Of a stretch of DNA of 21,049 bases, positions 1-7,482 are shown piece by piece (within the stretch, counting starts at the first letter, position 1; every line of letters begins with the position of its first letter). The translations under genes were made by a program, and so were the position numbers. Under the pieces are notes generated by a model that saw nothing but the letters and a program-made list of their open reading frames with translations, was not told the origin of the DNA and searched no databases. Origin of the DNA: Schlegelella_A sp038241255 (lineage in GTDB: Bacteria > Pseudomonadota > Gammaproteobacteria > Burkholderiales > Burkholderiaceae_C); assembly GCA_038241255.1 (NCBI GenBank), contig JBBRFW010000064.1, forward strand, positions 1 to 21,049, in the 5' to 3' direction.

Positions 1-4
1 TTCC

Positions 5-1483
5 ATGCGCCTTCTGGGCAAAGCGCTGACGTTCGACGACGTGCTGCTCGTCCCGGCGTTCTCGAGTGTCCTGCCGCGCGACACCGACCTCGCGACCTCC
101 CTCTCCCGCAACATCCGGCTCAACCTGCCGCTCGTCTCGGCAGCGATGGACACCGTCACCGAGGCGCGTTTGGCGATCGCCCTGGCGCAGGAAGGCGGCA
201 TCGGCATGGTCCACAAGAACCTGACGCCGAAGCAGCAGGCCGCCGAGGTGGCGCGCGTCAAGCGCTACGAATCGGGCGTCTTGCGCGATCCGATCACGGT
301 CGCCCCCGAGATGACGGTGCGCCAGGTGATGGATCTCGCCAAGGCGCACGGCATCTCGGGCTTCCCGGTGCTGCAGGGAAAGCTCGTCGTCGGCATCGTC
401 ACCAACCGCGACCTTCGCTTCGAGACGCGGCTCGACGTGCCGGTGAAGGAGATCATGACGCCGCGCGACCGGCTCGTCAGCGTGCGCGAAGGCGCGACGC
501 TTGCCGAAGGCAAGGCGCTGATGCATCGCGAAAAGCTCGAGCGCGTGCTCGTCGTCAACGACGCCTTCGAGCTGCGCGGCCTGATGACCGTCAAGGACAT
601 CACCAAGCAGACCAGCTTCCCGAACGCGGCGCGCGACGCCCACGGCAAGCTGCGCGTCGGCGCCGCGATCGGCGTCGGCGAGGGCACCGAGGAGCGCGCC
701 GAGCTGCTCGTCAAGGCCGGCGTTGACGTGATCGTCGTCGACACGGCGCACGGCCACAGCGCCGGCGTCGTCGAACGCGTGCGCTGGGTCAAGCGCAACT
801 TCCCGACCGTCGATGTCATCGGCGGCAACATCGCCACGGGGCAGGCGGCGCTCGACCTGGTCGAGGCCGGCGCCGATGCGGTCAAGATCGGCATCGGCCC
901 GGGCTCGATCTGCACGACGCGCATCGTCACCGGCGTCGGCGTGCCGCAGGTGATGGCGATCGACGCCGTCGCCAAGGCGATCGCCAGTAGCGGCGTGCCG
1001 CTCATCGCCGACGGCGGCGTGCGCTACTCGGGCGACGTCGCCAAGGCGATCGCCGCGGGCGCCGACGCCGTAATGATGGGCGGCGCGTTCGCGGGCACCG
1101 AGGAGGCGCCGGGCGAGGTCATCCTGTTCCAGGGCCGCACGTACAAGAGCTACCGCGGCATGGGTTCGATCGGCGCGATGCAGCAGGGCTCGGCCGACCG
1201 CTACTTCCAGGAGGGCGAGGCGAGCGCGGCCGGATCGGTCGGCGGCGCGAAGCTGGTGCCCGAAGGCATCGAGGGGCAGGTGCCTTACAAAGGCTCGGTC
1301 GTCGGCATCATCTTCCAGATGGCCGGCGGCCTGCGCGCGTCGATGCACTACTGCGGCTGCGCCAGCATCGCCGAGATGCACGCCAAGGCGGAGTTCGTCG
1401 AGATCACTGCATCGGGCGTTCGCGAGAGCCACGTCCACGACGTGCAGATCACGAAGGAAGCGCCGAACTACCGCGCCGAATGA
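5..1483 (+). CDS. guaB: IMP dehydrogenase
   Basis: Cytosolic enzyme that oxidises IMP to XMP with NAD+, the committed step of guanine nucleotide synthesis. The 492-residue protein matches the usual family length (E. coli 488) and appears complete. The N-terminus (LTFDDVLLVP) is typical. Two CBS regulatory domains lie at about residues 90-205, inserted in the TIM barrel. The catalytic cysteine is Cys303 in GPGSICTTR, and the mobile-flap Arg-Tyr pair is Arg399-Tyr400 in SADRYFQ, followed by EGIEGQVPYKG. Only four bases precede the ATG, so the promoter and ribosome site lie outside the window. The stop codon overlaps the start of the next gene (ATGA), which suggests translational coupling. The identification is secure. 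Confidence 0.98.
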   Translation: MRLLGKALTFDDVLLVPAFSSVLPRDTDLATSLSRNIRLNLPLVSAAMDTVTEARLAIALAQEGGIGMVHKNLTPKQQAAEVARVKRYESGVLRDPITVAPEMTVRQVMDLAKAHGISGFPVLQGKLVVGIVTNRDLRFETRLDVPVKEIMTPRDRLVSVREGATLAEGKALMHREKLERVLVVNDAFELRGLMTVKDITKQTSFPNAARDAHGKLRVGAAIGVGEGTEERAELLVKAGVDVIVVDTAHGHSAGVVERVRWVKRNFPTVDVIGGNIATGQAALDLVEAGADAVKIGIGPGSICTTRIVTGVGVPQVMAIDAVAKAIASSGVPLIADGGVRYSGDVAKAIAAGADAVMMGGAFAGTEEAPGEVILFQGRTYKSYRGMGSIGAMQQGSADRYFQEGEASAAGSVGGAKLVPEGIEGQVPYKGSVVGIIFQMAGGLRASMHYCGCASIAEMHAKAEFVEITASGVRESHVHDVQITKEAPNYRAE

Positions 1484-2763
1484 CGAGCGCTACACCGAGC
1501 CCCGCACCCGCCGGCGACGCCGGCCGGCGCCAGGCGGCGATGCCGTTCATCATGATCACGGTGCTGATCGACATGGTGTCGATCGGCCTGATCGTCCCGG
1601 TTCTGCCCGCGCTCGTCGGCCGCTTCACGTCTTCGCAGACCGAACAGGCCTGGTGGTACGGCGCCGTGACGTTCGCGTTCAGCATCGCCAACTTCATCTC
1701 GTCGCCGGTGCTGGGCGCGCTCTCCGACCGCTTCGGGCGCCGGCCGGTGCTGCTGGTCGGCTTCTGCGCGCTCTCGCTCAGTTTCTTCGTCACCGCGATA
1801 GCCACCGAGCTCTGGATGCTGATTGTGGTTCGCCTCTTCAGCGGCGCGATGCAGTCGAACGCATCGATCGCCAACGCTTACGTCGCCGATATCACCGCAC
1901 CCGCAGACCGCGCCAAGCGCTTCGGCCTGCTCGGCGCGATGTTCGGATTGGGCTTCATCCTCGGCCCGGTGATGGGCGGACTGCTCGGTGCGATCGACCT
2001 GCGCCTGCCGTTCTTCGCGGCCGGCTCGCTGGCGCTGCTGAACCTGCTCTACGGCTGGTTCGTGCTGCCGGAATCGCTGCCCGCCGACAAGCGCCGGGCG
2101 TTCTCGTGGCGATCGGCGCTCAATCCGATCGCTGCGCTCACGGAGCTCGGCCGGCTGGGCGGGGTCGGAACGCTGGTGGCCGTCGTGGCCTGCACGGCGC
2201 TATCGCAGTTCGTCCTTTACACCAGCTGGGTGCTCTACACGACGTTCAAGTTCGGCTGGGGCCCGCAGGAGAACGGCTGGTCGCTCTTCACCGTCGGCTG
2301 CATGTCGGCGCTGGTGCAGGGGCTCCTGCTCGGGCGCCTGCTGAAGCGCTTCTCGCCGCAGCGCCTGGCCATCGTCGGCCTCGTCTCGTCGACGCTGGCC
2401 TACCTCGCCTGGGGCGCGGCGACGCAGGGCTGGATGATCTATGCGGTCATTCTGTGCAACGTGCTCGGCTTCACGGTCGCCGCCTCGATCCAGAGCATCA
2501 TCTCCGGCGCCGCCGATGCGACCACGCAGGGCCGAACGTTGGGCGCGGTCAGCTCGCTGCAAAGCCTGATGGCGGTGGTCGCGCCCGTGGTCAGCGCGCC
2601 GCTGTTGGCCACGGTGTCGCACCTGCCGCGCGGCGATTGGCGCATCGGCGCGCCGTTCTTCTTCTGTGCCCTGGTGCAATTCGCCGCACTGGTGCTCGCC
2701 TGGCTCCACTTCAGCGCCGCCCGCCGCGACCGCATCGCCGCCAGTGCCCCGCGCACGACCTGA
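1480..2763 (+). CDS. MFS transporter, TetA-like drug:H+ antiporter (DHA1) family
   Basis: Predicted 12-helix inner-membrane transporter of 427 residues. Family marks are clear: the TetA-like first helix signature around residues 30-45 (IDMVSIGLIVPVLPAL), motif A at 79-89 (GALSDRFGRRP), a motif B-like arginine region at 118-138, and the antiporter motif C at 156-167 (GLGFILGPVMGG). Motif C indicates proton-coupled export. The first 20 residues are a Ser/Ala/Pro-rich cytoplasmic tail; Met21 is an alternative start. The chosen ATG overlaps the guaB stop by four bases, and the stop lies one base before guaA, so the gene is locked between the two GMP-synthesis genes. The substrate cannot be read from sequence. 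The position suggests a purine or purine-analogue link, but that is inference; tetracycline resistance should not be assumed. Confidence 0.9.
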   Translation: MTSATPSPAPAGDAGRRQAAMPFIMITVLIDMVSIGLIVPVLPALVGRFTSSQTEQAWWYGAVTFAFSIANFISSPVLGALSDRFGRRPVLLVGFCALSLSFFVTAIATELWMLIVVRLFSGAMQSNASIANAYVADITAPADRAKRFGLLGAMFGLGFILGPVMGGLLGAIDLRLPFFAAGSLALLNLLYGWFVLPESLPADKRRAFSWRSALNPIAALTELGRLGGVGTLVAVVACTALSQFVLYTSWVLYTTFKFGWGPQENGWSLFTVGCMSALVQGLLLGRLLKRFSPQRLAIVGLVSSTLAYLAWGAATQGWMIYAVILCNVLGFTVAASIQSIISGAADATTQGRTLGAVSSLQSLMAVVAPVVSAPLLATVSHLPRGDWRIGAPFFFCALVQFAALVLAWLHFSAARRDRIAASAPRTT

Positions 2764-2764
2764 C

Positions 2765-4348
2765 ATGCACGACAAGATCCTGATCCTCGACTTCGGCTCT
2801 CAGGTCACGCAGCTGATCGCCCGGCGCGTGCGCGAAGCGCGCGTCTTCTGCGAGATCCACCCGAACGACGTCAGCGACGAATTCGTGCGCGATTTCGCCC
2901 CCAGGGGAATCATCCTGTCAGGCAGCCACGCCTCGACCTACGAGGAGCACGAGCTGCGCGCGCCGAAGGCGGTGTTCGAGCTCGGCGTGCCGGTGCTCGG
3001 CATCTGCTACGGCATGTTCACGATGGCGGTGCAGCTGGGCGGCGAGGTGGAGGCGAGCGCGCATCGCGAGTTCGGCTACGCGGAGGTTCGCGCGCGCGGT
3101 CACACGCGGCTGCTGCAGGCGCTCGAGGACTTCTCGACCGACGCTGGGCACGGCATGCTCAAGGTCTGGATGAGCCACGGCGACAAGGTCACGGCGCTGC
3201 CGCCGGGATTCACGCTGATGGCGTCGACGCCGAGCTGCCCGATCGCCGGCATGGCCGACGAGGCGCGCGGCTACTACGGGGTGCAGTTCCATCCCGAGGT
3301 GACGCACACGTCGAAGGGCAGGGATCTGCTAAACAGGTTCGTCCTCGAGATTTGCGGCGCGCGGCCCGACTGGGTGATGGGCAACTACATCGACGAAGCG
3401 GTGGCGCGGATTCGCGAGGAGGTCGGTGGCGACGAGGTCGTCCTCGGTCTCTCCGGCGGCGTCGACTCGAGCGTCGCCGCGGCGCTGATCCACAAGGCGA
3501 TCGGCGACCGCCTGACCTGCGTCTTCGTCGACCATGGCCTGCTGCGCCTCGACGAGGGGCGCCTCGTGATGGAGATGTTCGCCGATAGGAAGCACATCAA
3601 GGTCATCGCCGTCGACGCGAGCGAGCGTTTCCTCGGCCAGCTCGCCGGCGTCACGGACCCGGAAGCCAAGCGCAAGATCATCGGCAGCGAGTTCGTCGAC
3701 GTCTTCAGGCGAGAGGCCGGCAAGCTGAAGCAGGCCAAGTGGCTGGCGCAGGGAACGATCTATCCCGACGTCATCGAGTCGGGCGGCGCCAAGAGCAAGA
3801 AGGCGATATCGATCAAGAGTCACCACAACGTCGGCGGCCTGCCGGCAACGCTCGGGCTGAAGCTGCTCGAGCCGCTGCGCGAGCTCTTCAAGGACGAGGT
3901 GCGCGAGCTGGGCGTCGCGCTCGGCCTGCCGCACGAGATGGTCTACCGCCATCCGTTTCCCGGGCCAGGCCTTGGCGTGCGCATCCTGGGCGAGGTGAAG
4001 CGCGAGTTCGCCGAGCTGCTGCGCCGCGCCGACGCGATCTTCATCGACGAGTTGCGCGCGACCGTGGATCTGGTCAGCGGCAAGAGCTGGTACGACCTCA
4101 CCAGCCAGGCCTTTGCCGTCTTCCTGCCGGTGAAGAGCGTCGGCGTCATGGGTGACGGCCGCACCTATGACTACGTGGTGGCGCTGCGCGCGGTCCAGAC
4201 GAGCGACTTCATGACCGCGGACTGGGCCGAGCTGCCCTACTCGTTGCTGAAAAAAGTCTCGACCCGGATCATCAACGAGGTGCGCGGCATCAACCGCGTC
4301 ACGTACGATGTCTCGTCGAAGCCGCCGGCGACGATCGAGTGGGAGTGA
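2765..4348 (+). CDS. guaA: GMP synthase (glutamine-hydrolysing)
   Basis: Converts XMP to GMP using ATP and glutamine, completing the pathway begun by guaB. The protein has 527 residues (E. coli 525). An N-terminal class I glutamine amidotransferase domain carries Cys81 (GICYGM) and the His176/Glu178 pair (FHPEV). The ATP pyrophosphatase P-loop is SGGVDSS at 230-236. The C-terminal dimerisation domain ends with the typical SSKPPATIEWE. The reading frame is open 99 bases further upstream, but that part overlaps the transporter gene, and MHDKILILDFGSQ is the family N-terminus, so ATG 2765 is chosen. No clear Shine-Dalgarno is visible; coupling to the upstream gene across a 1-nt gap is likely. 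One oddity is Phe after GICYGM, where Gln is usual. Confidence 0.98.
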   Translation: MHDKILILDFGSQVTQLIARRVREARVFCEIHPNDVSDEFVRDFAPRGIILSGSHASTYEEHELRAPKAVFELGVPVLGICYGMFTMAVQLGGEVEASAHREFGYAEVRARGHTRLLQALEDFSTDAGHGMLKVWMSHGDKVTALPPGFTLMASTPSCPIAGMADEARGYYGVQFHPEVTHTSKGRDLLNRFVLEICGARPDWVMGNYIDEAVARIREEVGGDEVVLGLSGGVDSSVAAALIHKAIGDRLTCVFVDHGLLRLDEGRLVMEMFADRKHIKVIAVDASERFLGQLAGVTDPEAKRKIIGSEFVDVFRREAGKLKQAKWLAQGTIYPDVIESGGAKSKKAISIKSHHNVGGLPATLGLKLLEPLRELFKDEVRELGVALGLPHEMVYRHPFPGPGLGVRILGEVKREFAELLRRADAIFIDELRATVDLVSGKSWYDLTSQAFAVFLPVKSVGVMGDGRTYDYVVALRAVQTSDFMTADWAELPYSLLKKVSTRIINEVRGINRVTYDVSSKPPATIEWE

Positions 4349-4354
4349 GCTGAC

Positions 4355-4684
4355 ATGAAAGCGATTTTCGGCGTGCTTTCGCTTGTGATCGTGCTGGCGA
4401 TCGTCGGCTCGATCGCCAAGAAGCAGCTGCAGGCCGTCAACGGCGGGATGGTGACGCGCAATGCGAGGGCCGCCAGCGCCGCGGCCGCCATGGCCGCCGA
4501 CCCTGGCGTCGCCGATGGCGCGACCCGTTCGATCCCGGGTGGCATGGCGGGCGCGGTCGCCGCGGATCCGAACGCGGGCGGCACGGTTCGGGAGCAGGCG
4601 CGCAGCATGCAGGAGAAGGCCCGCGCCGACACCGTGCGCGCCCTCGAGCAAGGCGTCAAGCGCAACCAGCGCGCCGACAACTGA
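4355..4684 (+). CDS. small single-pass membrane protein of unknown function
   Basis: A 109-residue protein that I do not recognise by function. Residues 4-21 (IFGVLSLVIVLAIVGSIA) form one hydrophobic helix near the N-terminus. It is followed by an Ala/Gly-rich, probably disordered stretch (about 35-80) and a charged, possibly helical tail (VREQARSMQEKARADTV). It could be an anchored periplasmic or cytoplasmic tail protein. It is likely real because GAGTGAG precedes the ATG as a ribosome site, the gene sits six bases after guaA, and its stop overlaps the tadA start (TGATG). Small proteins of this type next to tadA have been seen in related genomes as hypotheticals; this is from memory and unchecked. 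Confidence 0.78.
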   Translation: MKAIFGVLSLVIVLAIVGSIAKKQLQAVNGGMVTRNARAASAAAAMAADPGVADGATRSIPGGMAGAVAADPNAGGTVREQARSMQEKARADTVRALEQGVKRNQRADN

Positions 4685-5259
4685 TGCCCGCGCCGCAGGA
4701 CGAGGCGGCTATGCGCCTGGCGCTCGACCAGGCGCACAACGCCTGGCTGGTCGGCGAGGTGCCGGTTGGCGCGGTCGTGTTTCGCGACACGCCGGCGGGC
4801 CGGCAGGTCGTCGCCACGGGCTACAACCGCCCAGTCACCGACCACGACCCGACGGCGCACGCCGAGATCGTCGCCCTGCGCCATGCCGCGCATCTGCTCG
4901 GCAACTACCGGCTGCCCGAGTGCGAGGTCTACGTGACGCTCGAGCCGTGCGCGATGTGCGCGATGGCGCTGCTGCACGCCCGCGTCAAGCGCGTCGTCTA
5001 TGGCGCGAGCGATCTCAAGGCGGGCGCCGCCGGCTCGGTCATCGACGTCTTCGGCACGCCAGCGCTGAACCATCACACCACGGTCGAGGGCGGCCTCCTC
5101 GCCGACGCCGCCGGCGCTATGCTGCGCTCGTTCTTCGCCGAGCGTCGCGAGCACTACCGGCAACGCCGCACCCGTGGCGCCACGAACGACGCCGACGTCG
5201 CGTCCGAGCCGATTCCGGCCGGCGAGTCGCTCGAGCTCGACCCCAAGGCCAGCCGATGA
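4684..5259 (+). CDS. tadA: tRNA-specific adenosine deaminase TadA
   Basis: Zinc-dependent deaminase that converts adenosine 34 to inosine in the wobble position of tRNA-Arg(ACG). The protein has 191 residues, slightly longer than E. coli TadA because of a hydrophilic C-terminal tail (about residues 155-191). The cytidine deaminase fold is shown by His59-Ala-Glu61 (zinc ligand and proton shuttle) and Pro88-Cys89-Ala-Met-Cys92 (zinc ligands). VGEVPVGAV near residue 23 and the DPTAHAE context are characteristic of TadA. The gene overlaps its neighbours on both sides (TGATG upstream, ATGA downstream) and so belongs to the same transcript as guaA. The tail is rich in Arg, Asp and Glu and looks disordered. 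Confidence 0.95.
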   Translation: MPAPQDEAAMRLALDQAHNAWLVGEVPVGAVVFRDTPAGRQVVATGYNRPVTDHDPTAHAEIVALRHAAHLLGNYRLPECEVYVTLEPCAMCAMALLHARVKRVVYGASDLKAGAAGSVIDVFGTPALNHHTTVEGGLLADAAGAMLRSFFAERREHYRQRRTRGATNDADVASEPIPAGESLELDPKASR

Positions 5260-6170
5260 GCGAGCCCGGCCGCAGCCTACTCGTCTTCTCGCCGGCCGGC
5301 GTGCTGCGCTCCGCGGTGCCCCTGCGGCGCGCTGTGGCGAGGCTCGGCAAGCTCGGCTTTACGGTCTCTATCGACGCGGCGGCTACGGCGAAGATGCAGC
5401 GCTTCGCAGGCGACGACGAGACCCGGCTCGCCGCGTTGCACCGCATCGCCGCGCTGCGCCCCAGCGTCGCGCTCGCCAGCCGCGGCGGCTACGGCCTCAC
5501 CCGGCTGCTCGACCGGATCGAGTGGAAGCGGATCGCCAGGAGCGTCGAAGCGGGCACGCGCTGGGTTGGCATGAGCGACATGACCTCCCTGCAGCTCGGG
5601 CTGCTCGCGCACGCCGGCGGAATCACCTGGGCCGGGCCGCTCGCCTGCGACGACTTCGGCAGGAGCGCCGCCGAGGGGGGCGTCGACGATGTCACCGAAG
5701 GCTGTTTCGTCGAGGCGATGTCCGGCGCGCTCGAGGCGGTCGGCTTTCGCACCGAAGCCGGCTTCGATGGCCTCGACCTTCGCGGCGTGCTCTGGGGCGG
5801 CAACCTCGCGATCGTCAATTCGATGCTCGCGACGCCGCACTGGCCGCGCATCAAAGGCGGCATCTTGTTCGTCGAGGACGTCAACGAGCACCCCTATCGC
5901 GTCGAGCGGAACCTGCTCCAGCTTCATCAAGCCGGCGTGCTCGACGCCCAGAAGGCAGTCGTGCTCGGCGCCGTGACCGGCTATCGCAAGTCGACCAACG
6001 ACCGCGGCTATTCGCTCTCCTCGATGCTCGCGCGGGTGCGCGCAGCAACGCCGACGCCGATCCTCACCGGCTTGCCCTTCGGTCACGTGCCCACTAAGGT
6101 GAGCCTGCCCGTGGGCGCCAAGGTACGGCTGGTGGTCGACGGGCGCCAGGCCTACATCCGCTGGGCTTGA
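5256..6170 (+). CDS. ldcA: LD-carboxypeptidase (peptidase family S66)
   Basis: Cytoplasmic serine peptidase that removes the terminal D-Ala from murein tetrapeptides during peptidoglycan recycling. The protein has 304 residues, typical for LdcA. The family Ser-Glu-His triad can be placed at Ser107 (GMSDMT), Glu207 (FVEDVNEHPYR) and His276 (GLPFGHVPTK). The SRGGYG motif at residues 75-80 and GVLWGGNL at 177-184 are also family features. The frame is open far upstream, but the chosen ATG overlaps the tadA stop (ATGA) and gives the family N-terminus with SPAG at residues 12-15. It is the last gene of the guaB-to-ldcA chain. Coupling to tadA is positional; no functional link is implied. Confidence 0.93.
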   Translation: MSEPGRSLLVFSPAGVLRSAVPLRRAVARLGKLGFTVSIDAAATAKMQRFAGDDETRLAALHRIAALRPSVALASRGGYGLTRLLDRIEWKRIARSVEAGTRWVGMSDMTSLQLGLLAHAGGITWAGPLACDDFGRSAAEGGVDDVTEGCFVEAMSGALEAVGFRTEAGFDGLDLRGVLWGGNLAIVNSMLATPHWPRIKGGILFVEDVNEHPYRVERNLLQLHQAGVLDAQKAVVLGAVTGYRKSTNDRGYSLSSMLARVRAATPTPILTGLPFGHVPTKVSLPVGAKVRLVVDGRQAYIRWA

Positions 6171-6560
6171 GCACGGCGGCGGGCAGGGTCCACCACTTGG
6201 GTCGCACCGGCGTCGCGATCACACGCGGCGACGTTCGCGCGTGCTGCGACTGTCCGACGACTGGTCTTCCATCCCGCGCGGCGCTGCGGCTTGTAATGCT
6301 GTAGCCCGTGGGAGCGCCGGCGAGCGGCTTTCCTCCCGGCGCAGGTCCGGCTACCGCACATGACGCTCGGTGATTCGCCGCTGCGCGTCAGCGTCGAGAC
6401 CGGTGATTGGGAGATACCCTGACCTGGGCGGAACCGGGGTGATCAACAACGACGTCGCTGCGGGTAGCGCGATCAACGGCAACGCTCGCAACCGGACCAC
6501 GCTTGATTACCGCAACCGGGGCAACCCGGCGGGCCTGCGCTTCACTCGCACGTTCCCCGC

Positions 6561-6638
6561 GCGGCGTGCTTCAACCCGCTCCACGACGCCGGCGCCACCG
6601 GTCGTTTTTACACTGTCGGCCTGAAGTACAGTTCTTCT
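6561..6638 (+). pseudogene. possible C-terminal remnant of a TonB-dependent receptor
   Basis: In the frame with codons starting at 6561, the translation contains CFNPLHDAG and then GRFYTVGLKYS. This resembles the last beta-strand of TonB-dependent outer-membrane receptors, which commonly end as ...DPxGRFYxVGLKYSF with a terminal aromatic residue. Here the frame continues through SSK with no stop in place, while adding one base after KYS would give a terminal Phe and a TAA almost at once. No matching receptor body is visible upstream in any single frame. A terminator follows about 50 bases later and a tonB-exbBD operon comes next. Together these suggest a decayed receptor gene, but the evidence is a short pattern match. 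Confidence 0.35.
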
Positions 6639-6690
6639 AAACTAGGAGCAGTCTCCGGGAACGGGACTTGCCCACTCCGCGATGATTGGT

Positions 6691-6722
6691 GCCCGCTGGT
6701 CACAAGCCGGCGGGCATTTTTG
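6691..6722 (+). terminator. Rho-independent terminator upstream of tonB
   Basis: A 9-bp stem (GCCCGCTGG at 6691-6699 with CCGGCGGGC at 6707-6715, including one G-T wobble) encloses a 7-base loop and is followed by A and a run of five Ts. It lies 41 bases before the tonB ATG. It could end transcription from whatever gene once lay upstream, or act as an attenuator in a tonB leader. Confidence 0.75.
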
Positions 6723-6762
6723 TTAACCTCGCGCGCTTTGCCGTCCACTGGAGATCCCAGTC

Positions 6763-7425
6763 ATGAATTTCGCTCAGCAGCAAGCCGACCCGCGCCGACG
6801 CATCGTCGGCTTCGGTGCCGTGCTGCTGTTTCACCTCCTGCTCGTCTACGCCCTCGTGTCAGGGCTGGCCACGAAGGTCGTCGACGTGGTCCGCGCGCCC
6901 ATCGAGACCAAGGTGATCGAGGAGATCAAGAAGCCGCCTCCGCCGCCTGAAGTGGTCGTGCCGCCGCCGCCCAAGCTCGAGGCGCCGCCGCCGCCCTTCA
7001 TTCCGCCGCCCGAGATCCAGATCGCGACGCCGCCACCGCCGCAGCCGACCATCACGGCGACAACGCCGACGCCGCCGCCTGCGCCCGTGGTGATCGCGCC
7101 GGCGCCGCCGCCGGCGGTCGTCGCACCGCCCGCGCCGCCGGCGCCGCCCGCCACGGTGAGCGTCGGCGTGGTCTGCCCGAACGTGCAGACGGTGATGGGC
7201 GACTCCGGCTATCCGCGCGACGCGCAGCGCCAGGGCATCGAGAAGGGCAACGCCATCATTGAATGGACCGTCAACGCTGCGGGCGAGATCAAGAACCCGC
7301 GCACCGTCAGCGCGAGCAATCAGATCTTCGCCCGCAACAGCATCCGTCTCATCGGCGACTACAAGTGCGTGGGCCAGGGCCGCGACGTCATCGTGCGGCA
7401 GGAGTTCAACTACAAGCTCGAATAA
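6763..7425 (+). CDS. tonB: energy transducer TonB
   Basis: Inner-membrane-anchored periplasmic protein that passes proton-motive energy from ExbB/ExbD to outer-membrane TonB-dependent receptors. It has 220 residues: a short basic cytoplasmic N-terminus, one membrane helix at about 14-36 with a conserved-type histidine (His24), and a long Pro-rich periplasmic spacer at about 57-130 (many PPPP and APPAPP runs). The C-terminal TonB domain at about 138-220 has the characteristic Tyr150-Pro151 (SGYPRDAQRQG). Two cysteines, Cys138 and Cys202, flank the C-terminal domain and could form a disulfide. GGAG precedes the ATG at a suitable distance. It is the first gene of the tonB-exbB-exbD-exbD-TPR cluster. 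Confidence 0.95.
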   Translation: MNFAQQQADPRRRIVGFGAVLLFHLLLVYALVSGLATKVVDVVRAPIETKVIEEIKKPPPPPEVVVPPPPKLEAPPPPFIPPPEIQIATPPPPQPTITATTPTPPPAPVVIAPAPPPAVVAPPAPPAPPATVSVGVVCPNVQTVMGDSGYPRDAQRQGIEKGNAIIEWTVNAAGEIKNPRTVSASNQIFARNSIRLIGDYKCVGQGRDVIVRQEFNYKLE

Positions 7426-7482
7426 CGAACCGCCGCCCGAGCGCAGTCTGCTCTCACCGAACAACTTCCACACAGGGGATCC

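Larger units (their letters stand above)
6171..6762 (+). other. 592-base region without a convincing gene
   Basis: No intact gene is supported here. An 84-codon open frame at 6370-6624 has no recognisable domain or convincing ribosome site, and I treat it as chance or as part of a decayed gene. A 7-bp inverted repeat (GCGCCGG at 6314-6320, CCGGCGC at 6336-6342) lacks a T-run and is not called a terminator. The last 200 bases hold a possible TonB-receptor remnant and a strong terminator, listed separately. Only about 40 bases separate that terminator from tonB, so the tonB promoter either lies in that short stretch or upstream of the terminator. Confidence 0.6.

Noticed and set aside
1480..2763. 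Calling the MFS gene a tetracycline resistance gene
   Set aside because: TetA-like motifs define the wide DHA1 family and not the substrate; the operon context argues for another cargo.
2666..2764. Upstream extension of guaA
   Set aside because: The extra 33 codons overlap the transporter gene out of frame and precede the canonical MHDKILILDFGSQ start.
3329..4651. 440-codon minus-strand open frame opposite guaA
   Set aside because: It is a codon-bias shadow of guaA: Arg/Ala/His-rich, with no domain, and fully antisense to a clearly conserved gene.
6370..6624. 84-codon open frame upstream of tonB as a gene
   Set aside because: No convincing ribosome site or domain, and its end overlaps, in another frame, the better receptor-like pattern; kept only as part of the non-coding gap.
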